A stretch of DNA of 64,000 nt from Streptomyces antioxidans (GCF_000968685.2 NZ_LAKD02000004.1:186001-250000); one strand, 5' to 3'. Positions 8,137 through 17,127 are shown, numbered from the stretch's first letter. The notes: generated by a model from the sequence alone, not told the origin. A program made the numbers and translations.

Positions 8137-9074
8137 GAGACCGTGCTCCTGTCGGTGTCCGTGACGCCGCGCAGCGCGAGCATCGCCCGGGCGTCGGCCG
8201 GTGTGGCGATCTGCCTGTCCGCGGCCTCGACGAGCGAGCGGATCTTTCTGACCTGCTGGGCGTTGCTCTCCGCGAGCCTTCCCCTGCCGAGCCACAGACT
8301 GTCCTCGAGCCCCACCCGCACATGGCCGCCGAGCAGGGCGCTGTGGGTGGCGAACGGCATCTGGTCGCGGCCCGCCGCGAAGGCGGAGAACGAGTACTCG
8401 TCGCCGAAGAGCTTGTCCGCGATGCGCACCATGTGGTCCAGGTTCTCGTGGTCGGCGCCGATGCCGCCGAGGACCCCGAACACGCCCTGGATCAGCAGGG
8501 GTGGCTTGGCCAGGCCCCTTTCGACGAAGTGGGCGAGAGAGTAGAGGTGTCCGATGTCGTAGCACTCGTACTCGAACCGGGTGCCGGACTCGCCGAGCGT
8601 ACGCAGGGAGTGTTCGATCGTCTCGAAGGTGTTGATGAACGGGCGGGCGTAGGACGTGAGCACATGGGGCCGCTCCCAGTCGTGCTTCCAGTCGGTCACC
8701 CGGTCGGCCATGCCCGAGTACACGAAGTTCATCGAGCCCATGTTCATCGATGCGAGCTCGGGCCGGAGCCGGACGGCCGCCGCCAGGCGTTGCTCCATCG
8801 TCATCGCGGGCGAACCACCGGTGGTGATGTTGATGACGGCGTCGGTCCGCGCGGTGATCCGCCCGACGATCCGCTCGAAGACCTCGGGCTCGAAGGTGGG
8901 CCGCCCGTCCGGCTGCCGGGCGTGCAGGTGCACCACGGCGGATCCGGCCTCGACCGCCTCGAGTGCGGCGTCGGCCACCTGCTCGGCGGAGAGCGGGAGG
9001 TAGGGGCTCTGGGACGGCACGTGCACGGAGCCCGTCACCGCGGTGGTGATGATGACCTTCTCGGCCGCCCGCAT
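8133..9074 (-). CDS. BKACE family beta-keto acid cleavage enzyme (DUF849)
   Basis: A 313-aa TIM-barrel enzyme of the family founded by 3-keto-5-aminohexanoate cleavage enzyme. It cleaves a beta-keto acid with acetyl-CoA to give acetoacetate and a new CoA ester. Family marks include the zinc-binding HLHAR (H49, H51), VINITTGGSPAMTMEQR, and the SMNMGSMNF segment. The substrate specificity of the family varies widely and cannot be read directly. It is coupled to the SDR downstream and lies 81 bp after the HpaI-type aldolase gene, in an operon with amidohydrolase-like and cupin genes. Confidence 0.9.
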   Translation of the reverse strand: MRAAEKVIITTAVTGSVHVPSQSPYLPLSAEQVADAALEAVEAGSAVVHLHARQPDGRPTFEPEVFERIVGRITARTDAVINITTGGSPAMTMEQRLAAAVRLRPELASMNMGSMNFVYSGMADRVTDWKHDWERPHVLTSYARPFINTFETIEHSLRTLGESGTRFEYECYDIGHLYSLAHFVERGLAKPPLLIQGVFGVLGGIGADHENLDHMVRIADKLFGDEYSFSAFAAGRDQMPFATHSALLGGHVRVGLEDSLWLGRGRLAESNAQQVRKIRSLVEAADRQIATPADARAMLALRGVTDTDRSTVS

Positions 9075-9155
9075 CAGTTCTTCTCCTCGGTGGTGGTCAT
9101 GTGTCCTCTCCCGTCGTTCGGATGGTGTGCGGGGGCGGGCGGTGGCGAGGGGGCG

Positions 9156-9944
9156 TCATCGGCGGCCGTCGGCTTCCCGGAACGCCGTGACCAGCCCGCG
9201 CGCGGTCTCCGCCAGCATCGATGTGTCATTGCTGAGCAGGACGAAGTCGCAGCCGTCGCGCACCGCCCGCGCGGCGCGCTCGGGCGCGCCGCCGAACGCG
9301 AGCCCGCAGCGCTTGCCCGCGGCGTGTGCGGCGTCCTGCGCGGAGACGATCAGCTCAAGCACCTCCGGTGAGGCGGGCGTGGAACCCATCGACAGCGACA
9401 GGTCGGCGGCGCCCACGAACACCGCGTCGACGGTGTCGAGTGCCAGGATCCGCGGTGCGGCGCTGATGGCCTCGGCGCTCTCGAGCTGCGGGATGCACAG
9501 CACGTCGTCGTTGCCGGTGGCCAGGTAGTCGGTGCCGGGGCGCAGCCCCCACGCTCCGGCGCGGCTGGTGCCACCGGCGCCGCGCACACCGTGGGGCGGA
9601 AACCGGCATGCCCGCCCGACGGCGGCGGCCTCCTCGACGGTGTCGACGTGCGGTACGAGGATGCCCATGGCCCCCGCGTCGAGGATCTTCTGGATCGTCG
9701 AGGCCGTCGTGTCCGGCACCCGCACCAGGGGCACCACGCCCAGCGCGGCGGCCGAGTTGATCAGCCGGTACGCGGTCTGGAGGTCCAGTGGCGCGTGCTC
9801 CAGGTCGATCACCACGAAGTCGAACCCGGCGTACGCCATGATCTCGACCGGCTCGCCCGAGGCGATCTTCAGCCAGGTGCCGACCGGGGTGGTGGCGCGG
9901 TCCGGTGCGAACAGCCCGGCGCCGGTGCGTCGTGGCGCGCTCAT
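9156..9944 (-). CDS. HpcH/HpaI aldolase (class II, metal-dependent pyruvate-type aldolase)
   Basis: A 262-aa protein of the HpaI/citrate-lyase-beta family. It shows GTWLKIASGEPVEIMAYAGFDFV, the VIDLEHAPLD motif, the metal-ligand glutamate in IPQLESAEA, and the aspartate in VGAADLSLSMG. Family members cleave hydroxy-keto diacids to pyruvate or a related keto acid plus an aldehyde. The ATG at 9944 overlaps the preceding cupin stop by four bases. Together with BKACE and the SDR it implies breakdown of a branched or keto dicarboxylate. Confidence 0.9.
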   Translation of the reverse strand: MSAPRRTGAGLFAPDRATTPVGTWLKIASGEPVEIMAYAGFDFVVIDLEHAPLDLQTAYRLINSAAALGVVPLVRVPDTTASTIQKILDAGAMGILVPHVDTVEEAAAVGRACRFPPHGVRGAGGTSRAGAWGLRPGTDYLATGNDDVLCIPQLESAEAISAAPRILALDTVDAVFVGAADLSLSMGSTPASPEVLELIVSAQDAAHAAGKRCGLAFGGAPERAARAVRDGCDFVLLSNDTSMLAETARGLVTAFREADGRR

Positions 9945-10849
9945 GGCATCGGGTAGTCGTCGGCGTTGAGCACCCAGCCGGGTTTCTCCGAGAAGTCGGT
10001 GCGCGGTGGGCTGAAGATGTCGATCAGCTGGTTCACCTCGGGGTCGTTGGCTTCGGAGGTGTGCACGGTGGGCGGCGGGATGATGGCGAGGGACGGGCTG
10101 CCGAGCCGTACGTGTTCGTCGTCGCGCCACTGGGAGCTGTCGCTCAGCCAGGGGGTGCGGATGTGGTGCACGTACTGGCCGCGCACGGCCAGCGACAGCT
10201 GCTCGAAGTCATCGTGGGTGTGGGGTGATAGCTTGTGCGGGTCACGCGGCCCGTCCAGCTCGGGCAGGAAGTTGACCATGAACGACCGGGTGCGGAAGAT
10301 GCGGCCGAACCGCGCCGGGTCCTCCGGTACGTCGGCCAGCGGGTAGAACCGCACGGCGGGTCCGCCGACGGGCTCCGGCCACCGCTCCAGCGGGGTGACG
10401 CGCGGGTGGTCCGCCGCGTACGCCCCGGCGTTGGCGGCGCGGTCCCGCCACTCCGGTTCGGCGGCCTCGACCAGGCGGACCAGTGGGCCGTCGCCGTGCA
10501 CACCGATCCGTGAGGCACCGGGTGGGACCACGACTAGCCCGGGCGCGTCGATGCGGGTGGCGCCGTCGCCGGTGACCACCGTGAAGGCGGGCGAGGCGCC
10601 GGTGACCACCACGGCGAGCTCACCGTCGAGCGTCCCGTTGTCGAGGGTGTCACCGGCCCGTGCCTCGGTGTGCACCAGCACCACGTTCTGGGCGCGGACT
10701 ACCGCGGTACGGGCGTCCGGTGTCGCGGCGGCGGGCGGGGCGAGGCGGTGCAGATCGAAGTACTGGGCGGCGGCTATCGCGGCGCCGCCGTCCGGCCGTG
10801 GTGCGGTCGCCGTCGCGAGCGAGGAGCGGGGGTCGTCCTTTTCGTACAC
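9941..10849 (-). CDS. cupin-fold protein of the BKACE operon
   Basis: A 302-aa protein. Its C-terminal half carries a recognisable cupin: HKLSPHTHDDFEQLSLAVRGQYVHH supplies the H-H-E ligands and PPPTVHTSE the last histidine, so a divalent metal is likely. The N-terminal half looks like a second, degenerate cupin (LDNGTLDGELAVVVTG). It could be an isomerase, a dioxygenase or a lactonase-like enzyme. It sits between the amidohydrolase-like gene (16-bp gap) and the aldolase (4-bp overlap), so a catabolic role is more likely than regulation. The exact reaction is unknown. Confidence 0.75.
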   Translation of the reverse strand: MYEKDDPRSSLATATAPRPDGGAAIAAAQYFDLHRLAPPAAATPDARTAVVRAQNVVLVHTEARAGDTLDNGTLDGELAVVVTGASPAFTVVTGDGATRIDAPGLVVVPPGASRIGVHGDGPLVRLVEAAEPEWRDRAANAGAYAADHPRVTPLERWPEPVGGPAVRFYPLADVPEDPARFGRIFRTRSFMVNFLPELDGPRDPHKLSPHTHDDFEQLSLAVRGQYVHHIRTPWLSDSSQWRDDEHVRLGSPSLAIIPPPTVHTSEANDPEVNQLIDIFSPPRTDFSEKPGWVLNADDYPMP

Positions 10850-10865
10850 CGTGGTGTCCTTTCGC

Positions 10866-11756
10866 TCAGGTGTCGAGGTTGAGCAGATAGGCCGGGTTGT
10901 CGCAGGCCATGCCCCGCAGGTCCTTCTCCGGCAGTCCGAGGTCGAGCAGCACCCCGGCGACCCGCAGCCACGCGTCCACCGGTTTCGGGTTCACCGCCTG
11001 CCCGAAGTCCGAGGCCAGTACCGTGTGTTCGGGGCCGAGCGCATCGATCCAGGTCAGCAGCCGCTGGGGATCCCACTTCTGCAGCCCCTCGGGGTCGTAC
11101 ATGCCGACCTCGTGCTCGACGAACGCGCCGAGCGCGATGAGCTCGCGGCACAGGTCGGGGTCGGCGCCGATGACGAAGTCGGGGTGGCTGACGACCATCC
11201 GCGTCATGCCCCGGTCCTTCCCGGCCCGGAACAGCGTGCGGATGTACTCGGGGTACATATGGCCGCCGTTGACGACGGCCTCCTGCTCCTTGATCTCGTC
11301 GAGTATCGCGGCCGCCTCGGGCTTCAGCTCCCCGCTCTCGTCGACGATGTCGATGCGCTCCAGGGTCAGGGGCACGGTGGTGGTCGGGAACGCCCCGTCC
11401 TCGGGGTGGCAGTCGATGTGCCGGCCCGAGGAGATGGTCGGGAACCAGACGACCTTGCCGCCCATGCGCAGGCACATGCGCACCGCGTGCACATTGAGAC
11501 CGCCGACGGTGCTGTTGAGGGCGATGCCGCCGTAGGCGGACGCGGCGACCCCGGCCAGGCGTCCCTTCATCGCGAGGATGTCCATCTGGGTGTTGTGGTG
11601 GTGGGACTTCGCGACCATGGCGCGCATCCCGATCCGGGCACCGTCCTGCGCGGCCTCGACATGGTCGAGGCGACGGGGAAACGGGCTGGGGCCGGAGTGG
11701 ACATGCATATCGACCAAGCCGTCCAGGACGGTGGCGATGGCAGGACGTTCCCTCAT
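10866..11756 (-). CDS. amidohydrolase-like metal-dependent hydrolase (DUF6282 type)
   Basis: A 296-aa protein, first gene of the leftward operon. It has the amidohydrolase/PHP-like DMHVHSGPSPFPR motif (H18, H20), KSHHHNT, a SHPDFVIGADPD segment and LASDFGQ, all metal-site-like. It probably opens a lactone or hydrolyses an amide or ester early in the pathway. The start is supported by GAGGTGG 7 nt upstream. A weak version of the IclR-type palindrome lies at 11771-11785, directly ahead of the ribosome-binding site, so it is likely co-regulated with the divergent transporter. Confidence 0.75.
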   Translation of the reverse strand: MRERPAIATVLDGLVDMHVHSGPSPFPRRLDHVEAAQDGARIGMRAMVAKSHHHNTQMDILAMKGRLAGVAASAYGGIALNSTVGGLNVHAVRMCLRMGGKVVWFPTISSGRHIDCHPEDGAFPTTTVPLTLERIDIVDESGELKPEAAAILDEIKEQEAVVNGGHMYPEYIRTLFRAGKDRGMTRMVVSHPDFVIGADPDLCRELIALGAFVEHEVGMYDPEGLQKWDPQRLLTWIDALGPEHTVLASDFGQAVNPKPVDAWLRVAGVLLDLGLPEKDLRGMACDNPAYLLNLDT

Positions 11757-11770
11757 AGGAAACCACCTCG

Positions 11771-11785
11771 GTTCGTAATGTGAAT
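11771..11785. promoter_or_regulatory. weak copy of the IclR-type operator
   Basis: GTTCGTAATGTGAAT keeps the GTTCG and GTGAA arms at the same 4-nt spacing as the sites at 11866 and 14265. It lies 15 bp ahead of the first gene of the BKACE operon. Confidence 0.45.
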
Positions 11786-11865
11786 TCGCGTTTCACTGTA
11801 GACCGCACGTCAACCCCTTGCAGCAGTCTTGTGCGCCGCAAGTCATAACTTTAAGGTGGCCAACA

Positions 11866-11880
11866 GTTCGCTTCGTGAAC
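11866..11880. promoter_or_regulatory. IclR-type operator before the MHS transporter
   Basis: GTTCGCTTCGTGAAC is an inverted repeat with one mismatch. It is 14/15 identical to the reverse complement of the site upstream of the IclR gene (14265-14279). Confidence 0.65.
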
Positions 11881-11951
11881 ACGCAGTTCGCAACGCGCCG
11901 CATGTGGCACCTCAGAGCTGCGGGCAGCCAGCAACCGATCCGGAGGACACG

Positions 11952-13346
11952 ATGTCCCCACTGCCCCCCGCAGAGCAGTCGGCGGCCTTGGACGACGACG
12001 CCCGCCCGACCACCCCGCACGGTCCGGACACCCCGCACGGTCCGGACACCGCCAAGGCGCGCGCCGCGGTGCGTGGCGGGGCGTTCGCCTACTTCGTCGA
12101 CCAGTTCGACATCTATCTGCCGATCGTGGTGCTCGCGCCCGCGACGGACTACTTCCAGTCGGCGCGGCTGAGCGCGAGCACAACAGCCCTGCTCGCATCG
12201 CTGGTGTTCGCGTCGACGCTCATCGGCCGCCCGCTCGGCGCGATCGTCTTCGGCCACTTCGCCGATACGGTCGGGCGCAAGCGCACCACGCTCGTCGCGG
12301 TCGGCGGCTTCGGCGTCATCACGCTGCTCACCGCGTGCCTGCCGGGCCACGAGACGATCGGGACCTGGTCGGTCGGCCTGCTGATCGCGCTGAGGTTCAT
12401 CGACGGGATCTTCCTCGGCGGTGAGTACACCACCGCGGTGCCCCTGGCGATGGAGTGGAGCCCACGGCGCAAGCGCGGCCTGTACGCCTCGCTCATCACC
12501 TCGACCTCACCCGCCGCGTACGCGATGATCGCCGCGCTCACCCTGCTGTTGCTGCAGGCGCTGCCGTCCACCGGACTGCACAGCGCCTATGTGCAGTGGG
12601 GCTGGCGGATACCCTTCCTGGTCGGGGCGCTGCTGTCGGCCCTGCTGTTCCGCTACTACCTCACCCAGGTGCACGAGCCGCCGCCCGAGTACACCGGGGA
12701 GCGGCACAAACTGCCGTTGGCGCGGCTGCTGACGCGCTACCCGAAATCGCTGACCCAGGTGTTCGTGCTGATGACCGGCACCTGGCTGGCCACCAATATG
12801 GAGGCCGCGGTGACCCCCGGGCAGCTCAAGGAGCACCTTCTGCTGTCGAGCAAGCAGGTCACGCTGACCATGCTCGTGATCAACGCCTCCGCGGCGGTGT
12901 CCTACCCGCTCTTCGGACTGCTCTCCCAGCGCATCGGGAGACGGCGGTTCTACATCGGCTACGGCCTGTCGGTCACGGTGGTCGGCGCGGGTTCGTACGC
13001 ACTGCTGATGGTGTCCGACGGCGGCCTGGGGACGGCCCTGGGCTGGGGCGTCATGATCGGTGTCTTCACCGTCGGCACATTCGGCCCGATCGCCGCGTAT
13101 CTGACCGAGCGGTTCCCGGCGAGCGTCCGTTCCACGGGCTATGGCGTCGGATACAGCCTCGCGCTGATCGCCCCGGCCTTCTACCAGTTCTATCTGGAGC
13201 AGTTCAACGGCGTCATGCCCTCGCACCTCGCCCCGGCCGTCCTGATCGCACTCGCCGGTGCGCTGATCGCGTTCGGTGGCTTCCTCGGCCCGGAGACCAG
13301 GGACGTCGACATGGCCGACGACAGCACGATCCCGAAATTGGCCTGA
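11952..13346 (+). CDS. MFS transporter, metabolite:H+ symporter (MHS)-like
   Basis: A 464-aa polytopic inner-membrane protein. After a ~33-residue hydrophilic lead with a duplicated TPHGPD unit there are about 12 hydrophobic segments. MFS marks include GRPLGAIVFGHFADTVGRKRT between helices 2 and 3 and RFIDGIFLGGEYTTAVPLAMEW, both typical of the MHS/sugar-porter group importing small carboxylates. The ATG at 11952 has GGAGG 5 nt upstream. It is divergent from the BKACE operon and flanked by IclR-type palindromes, so it is the likely importer of that pathway's substrate. Confidence 0.9.
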   Translation: MSPLPPAEQSAALDDDARPTTPHGPDTPHGPDTAKARAAVRGGAFAYFVDQFDIYLPIVVLAPATDYFQSARLSASTTALLASLVFASTLIGRPLGAIVFGHFADTVGRKRTTLVAVGGFGVITLLTACLPGHETIGTWSVGLLIALRFIDGIFLGGEYTTAVPLAMEWSPRRKRGLYASLITSTSPAAYAMIAALTLLLLQALPSTGLHSAYVQWGWRIPFLVGALLSALLFRYYLTQVHEPPPEYTGERHKLPLARLLTRYPKSLTQVFVLMTGTWLATNMEAAVTPGQLKEHLLLSSKQVTLTMLVINASAAVSYPLFGLLSQRIGRRRFYIGYGLSVTVVGAGSYALLMVSDGGLGTALGWGVMIGVFTVGTFGPIAAYLTERFPASVRSTGYGVGYSLALIAPAFYQFYLEQFNGVMPSHLAPAVLIALAGALIAFGGFLGPETRDVDMADDSTIPKLA

Positions 13347-13366
13347 CCCGCCGCAGTCCGGACCCC

Positions 13367-13416
13367 GGCGCCCCCGGCCCGGCCCCCTGTGACCAGCGGG
13401 CCCGGCGCGGGGCGCC
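13367..13416. terminator. GC-rich imperfect hairpin between convergent genes
   Basis: GGCGCCCC near 13368-13375 pairs with GGGGCGCC near 13409-13416, with further partial pairing inside. It separates the transporter from the convergent IclR gene. Confidence 0.5.
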
Positions 13417-14223
13417 CTACACCGCCCGCTGGTCGAGGTCGTCGGGCCGGTAGTGGCCGCCGAGCTCATGGGTGAGCGCACGCGCGGTGTCGACGATGAC
13501 GCTCAGCTCGGGGGTGTCGTCGGACATCGACAGGGTGTTGTCCGGGCCGACGATCGCGATCGTGGCACAGATGCCGTCCTCGTCGAAGACGGGTGCCCCC
13601 ACCGCGACGACACCGGGAGTGCTCATCGCGGAACAGTGGCCCACCGTGCGAACCCGCTCGACGTCGGCGCGCAGGTCCTCCCGCGCCCGGCCGGACAGAT
13701 TCGCCATCAGCCGCTCCATCGACAGCTGGTCGGCGTGGTACGCGAGGAAGACCTTGCTCTGCGCCGAATCCAGCGGCAGATGACTGCCCACCCGCACGGA
13801 CACCACGACCACGGTGGAGATGTTCTCCTCGACCCGGGAGACCACCGGCCCGGTGAGACCCCAGAGGCTGAGCACCACGGTCGTCTGCGTGGCGCGAGCG
13901 AGCGCCCTCATATGGCGCGGGGCGAGGTTGATGACACTGCGGTGGCCGATGGCGAAGGCGCCCAGCTGCAGCAGCAGCCCACCGGGCACATAGCCGCCCT
14001 CGGCATTGCGCTCGAGCAGCCCCGCCGCGGCCAGGGAGGTGCAGTACCGGTATGCGGTGGTGCGGTTCAGGCCCAGCCGCTCGGCGACCTCGACGGCGGT
14101 CACTTCCGGAGTGGCGGGCTCGAACAGCGACAGGATCTGGCTGACCCTGCTCACCGCCTGGATGTCGGCTTGGTCGCCCCGGTCCACGCGCGCGGCATCG
14201 GACGACCTCGTCGACTTGCTCAT
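13417..14223 (-). CDS. IclR family transcriptional regulator of the BKACE/MHS locus
   Basis: A 268-aa regulator. Residues ~20-80 form the winged HTH (ILSLFEPATPEVTAVEVAERLGLNRTTAYRYCTSL). The C-terminal IclR effector domain follows, including CSAMSTPGVVAVGAPVFDEDG and IVGPDNTL. A perfect palindrome lies 42 bp upstream and near-identical copies lie before the transporter and the catabolic operon. It probably controls both, with autoregulation, in response to a small organic acid. Confidence 0.92.
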   Translation of the reverse strand: MSKSTRSSDAARVDRGDQADIQAVSRVSQILSLFEPATPEVTAVEVAERLGLNRTTAYRYCTSLAAAGLLERNAEGGYVPGGLLLQLGAFAIGHRSVINLAPRHMRALARATQTTVVLSLWGLTGPVVSRVEENISTVVVVSVRVGSHLPLDSAQSKVFLAYHADQLSMERLMANLSGRAREDLRADVERVRTVGHCSAMSTPGVVAVGAPVFDEDGICATIAIVGPDNTLSMSDDTPELSVIVDTARALTHELGGHYRPDDLDQRAV

Positions 14224-14264
14224 GGGAGCCTCCGCCGGATGGTGATCGAGGGTCTGATACGCAT

Positions 14265-14279
14265 GTTCACGAAGTGAAC
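14265..14279. promoter_or_regulatory. perfect palindrome upstream of the IclR gene
   Basis: GTTCACGAAGTGAAC is a perfect 6+3+6 inverted repeat between the divergent IclR and O-methyltransferase genes. It matches 11866-11880 at 14 of 15 positions on the opposite strand. Confidence 0.7.
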
Positions 14280-14469
14280 CTGATGGTCAGACTACCCGAG
14301 TCGGCTGGTCCGCCGCCGCGGCCTCGCCGCCCTGCCGGAGTCCAGCCCCCACCGACCATGGAGTTGCACACGCCGCGCCTGGCATAGTGCGGGAACGTGC
14401 CCGGGCAGCCGGTGGCATGGCCCCGGCCCGGTTCGACGGTTCGATGGTTCGACGAGGAGATGACACAGC

Positions 14470-15144
14470 ATGGCGGACCAACTGGAGCTCTCGGCCGCGC
14501 TCTCACGGTACGTACGGGAGTTATCCCTGCGTGAGGACGCCGTCCTCGCGGAGCTGCGCGAGGAGACGTCCCAACTGCCCGCGGGCAGCGCGATGCAGGT
14601 CATGCCCGAGGAGGGCCAGCTGCTGACGCTGCTGGCGGGCCTCACCCCGGCGCGCCGGATCCTCGAGATCGGCACGTTCACCGGGTACAGCACCCTGTGT
14701 CTGGCCCGCGCCCTCGCACCGGGCGGGAAGCTGGTCACCTGCGACATCACCGACCGCTGGGCCAGGATCGGCGCGGACCACTGGCGGCGGGCCGGTGTCG
14801 GGGACCTGATCGACGTCCGCGTCGGTGACGCGGCGAAGACCCTCGAGGCCCTTGTCGAGGAGCAGGGGACCGGTTCGTTCGACTTCGTGTTCATCGACGC
14901 CGACAAGCGGGGTCTTCCGGACTACTACGAGCGGTCGCTGACCCTCATCGGCGACACCGGCCTCATCGTGGTGGACAACACCCTGTTCTTCGGCCGGGTC
15001 GTCGACGCCGAGGCGAGGGACGCCGACACCGAAGGGGTGCGCGCGTTCAACGCGCTGGTCCGCGACGATCCTCGGGTGGAGATGTCCCTGATCCCCATGG
15101 CGGACGGCATCACTCTGATCCGCAAGCGGCGCCTCACAGCCTGA
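14470..15144 (+). CDS. SAM-dependent O-methyltransferase (CCoAOMT/COMT type) with a TTA codon
   Basis: A 224-aa class I methyltransferase. The SAM motif is [17 protein letters not shown] (residues 66-82). Metal-site residues are D143 (FIDADK) and D169/N170 (VVDNTLF), typical of divalent-cation-dependent catechol or caffeoyl-CoA methyltransferases. Codon 18 (14521-14523) is TTA, predicting bldA-dependent translation, which suits a secondary-metabolism or late-growth role. A GAGGAG site precedes the ATG, itself preceded by three 8-bp GGTTCGAY repeats at about 14430-14453. No biosynthetic cluster is next to it. Confidence 0.9.
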   Translation: MADQLELSAALSRYVRELSLREDAVLAELREETSQLPAGSAMQVMPEEGQLLTLLAGLTPARRILEIGTFTGYSTLCLARALAPGGKLVTCDITDRWARIGADHWRRAGVGDLIDVRVGDAAKTLEALVEEQGTGSFDFVFIDADKRGLPDYYERSLTLIGDTGLIVVDNTLFFGRVVDAEARDADTEGVRAFNALVRDDPRVEMSLIPMADGITLIRKRRLTA

Positions 15145-15188
15145 TCTCCTCGGCGACCTCCAGTCGGTGTCCGCGGTGGGCGGTCGGC

Positions 15189-15983
15189 CTACGGCACCAA
15201 CGCGATGCCCCCGTCGACGCGCAGATTGATTCCGTTGATGTAGCCGGCCAGCGGGCTGACGAGAAACCCGACCGCCGCCGAGATGTCGTCCGCGGTGCCG
15301 AGCCTGCCCGTCGGGTTCGGGGCGTACTCGGCCACCACCAGCGGCTCCAGCTCCGTCCATTGCTCCGGCCAGCCTCGTGCGGCCGCCCCGTCCTCGAACA
15401 TCTGCCGCATGCTGTCCGTCACGATGACACCAGGGCTCACCGTGTTCGCGGTGATGCCGGTTCCGGCCAGCTGCCGGGCCAGGCTGGTCGTCATGTTGAC
15501 CACCGCCGCCTTCGCCGCCGAATACTCGACCATGTTCGGCAAGGGAGTGGTCGCGGCCCGGCTGCCCACATTGACCACCCTCCCCCATCCGCGCTCGCGC
15601 ATCCGGGGCACCAGGGCCCGGATCATCCGCACCGCGGACACCACGTTCCCGTTCATCGCGTCCAGCCACAGCTCGGGCTCCGCGGTTTCCCAGTCGTGCT
15701 CGGCGAAGGGGCCCGCGTTGTTGACCAAAATCTCCACGCCCCACTCCCGGGCCCGCTCGGCCACCGCCCCGGCGGAAGCCTCATCGGCGAGGTCCCCCAG
15801 CACGACGTCCACCACACCGCCGACAGCACGAAGCCGCTCCGCGACGTCGCCGACGCGCGCGGGGTCGCGCCCGTGCACCAGCACCGCGCACCCCTCGTCC
15901 ACCAGCCTCCGGGCCACCGCGGCGCCGATACCGCCGCTGCTCCCCGTCACCATCGCCCGGCGTCCCGTAAGGTTCAGATCCAT
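15189..15983 (-). CDS. SDR family oxidoreductase
   Basis: About 264 aa from the ATG at 15983; an ATG at 15995 would add four residues. Classical SDR with GSSGGIG near residue 14, NNAGP, the serine in NVGSRAA, YSAAK, and the C-terminal GYINGINLRVDGG signature. It most resembles 3-oxoacyl-ACP-reductase-like or sugar-dehydrogenase-like members; the substrate is unknown. It converges with the methyltransferase across 44 bp and follows the 10-bp tandem repeat. Confidence 0.88.
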   Translation of the reverse strand: MDLNLTGRRAMVTGSSGGIGAAVARRLVDEGCAVLVHGRDPARVGDVAERLRAVGGVVDVVLGDLADEASAGAVAERAREWGVEILVNNAGPFAEHDWETAEPELWLDAMNGNVVSAVRMIRALVPRMRERGWGRVVNVGSRAATTPLPNMVEYSAAKAAVVNMTTSLARQLAGTGITANTVSPGVIVTDSMRQMFEDGAAARGWPEQWTELEPLVVAEYAPNPTGRLGTADDISAAVGFLVSPLAGYINGINLRVDGGIALVP

Positions 15984-16030
15984 GTTTCCGCACACTAGAC
16001 GACGGCTCTGACAGCGGCGGCGACTCCGCG

Positions 16031-16060
16031 TCGCTCTGCGTCGCTCTGCGTCGCTCTGCG
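16031..16060. repeat. 10-bp tandem repeat, three copies
   Basis: Three exact units of TCGCTCTGCG, with a partial unit on each side, lie between two leftward genes (SDR and XRE regulator). Confidence 0.75.
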
Positions 16061-16066
16061 TCGGTC

Positions 16067-16978
16067 CTACTGGATGCGCTGATCACGGACCCCTGAACGC
16101 AGCGTCTGCGCTCCTATCACGGACAGCAGCTGCAGCTTCTCGTAGCTCTCACTGCCGGGAATGGCGGTGTAGACGATCAGGAGGTGCGACTGGTTCGGAT
16201 CGAGCAGCGTCTGGCAGTTCAGCTCCAATGCGCCGACCTCCGGGTGGATGAAGTGTTTCACCTCGTGCGGCCGGAGGCCGACCTCGTGGTCGTTCCACAC
16301 CTGACGGAACTCTTCGCTTTGAGCGAGCAGCAAGTCGGCGTAGTGGGCCGCGCGGGAACCGGGACCCCGCAGGGTGGCTGCCCCGCGCAGGCCCGAGACG
16401 AACATGCGGGTGAGGAACGGATGGTCTTCGGGGGCGTAGAGCCGTCGCGTGGCGGGGTCGGTGAACCATCGGTAGCCGAGGCTGCGGGCCGGGCCGCGGT
16501 AGCCGGTCAGGTCGCCGGTGAGCGCGATGCCGAGCGGGGTCTGCCGCAGCGTCTCGCCGAGCTCGGTGACGATCTCCGCAGGGGTGTCGTGCAGGCGGTC
16601 GAGGATGCGCAGCAGGCCGGGGCTGATGTGCTCGCTGTCCGCGCCCCGTGGGGGCGGGGTCTGTCCGGCGAGCCGGAACAGGTGGTCGCGCTCGTCGAGG
16701 GAGAGGTGGAGTCCTTGCGCGATGGAGGCGATCATCTGCTCCGACGGCCGGGGGCCGCGCTCTCGCTCGAGCCGCGCGTAGTAGTCGGCCGACATGTGGC
16801 ACAGCGCGGCCACCTCCTCCCGCCGCAGCCCGCTCGTCCTGCGGCGGCGTCCCCGCGGGAGACCGACGTCTTCGGGTTGCAGCGACTCCCGGCGGCGCCG
16901 GAGGAACTCCGCCAGTCCGGTCCGATCGATCACCGTGGGCGCCTCCGTCACCGTGCGTGCCTTCCCTTCGAGGCTCAT
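16067..16978 (-). CDS. XRE-type helix-turn-helix regulator with MmyB-like ligand domain
   Basis: About 303 aa from the ATG at 16978 (MSLEGKARTVTEAP); a further in-frame ATG at 17029 is possible. The HTH region is LAEFLRRRRESLQPEDVGLP then TSGLRREEVAALCHMSADYYARLERERG. The C-terminal half (ALTGDLTGYRGPARSLGYRWF ... HPEVGALELNCQTLL) is the MmyB-like PAS-related ligand domain. The architecture is very common in Streptomyces, usually beside a divergent SDR gene that it controls, exactly as seen here with the gene at 17128. Confidence 0.9.
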   Translation of the reverse strand: MSLEGKARTVTEAPTVIDRTGLAEFLRRRRESLQPEDVGLPRGRRRRTSGLRREEVAALCHMSADYYARLERERGPRPSEQMIASIAQGLHLSLDERDHLFRLAGQTPPPRGADSEHISPGLLRILDRLHDTPAEIVTELGETLRQTPLGIALTGDLTGYRGPARSLGYRWFTDPATRRLYAPEDHPFLTRMFVSGLRGAATLRGPGSRAAHYADLLLAQSEEFRQVWNDHEVGLRPHEVKHFIHPEVGALELNCQTLLDPNQSHLLIVYTAIPGSESYEKLQLLSVIGAQTLRSGVRDQRIQ

Positions 16979-17127
16979 TTCTACCGCCCGCGCCTCCCGA
17001 CATCCACGGATCGTCAATCCCCCCTTCACGGGTTGCCGCCGCTACGTCGCCCGCCGAGGCTCAGTGACACAGCGCCGCCGTCTGCCACGACGGTGGAGGC
17101 GGAACAACACAACCCAGGAGTGGGCAC

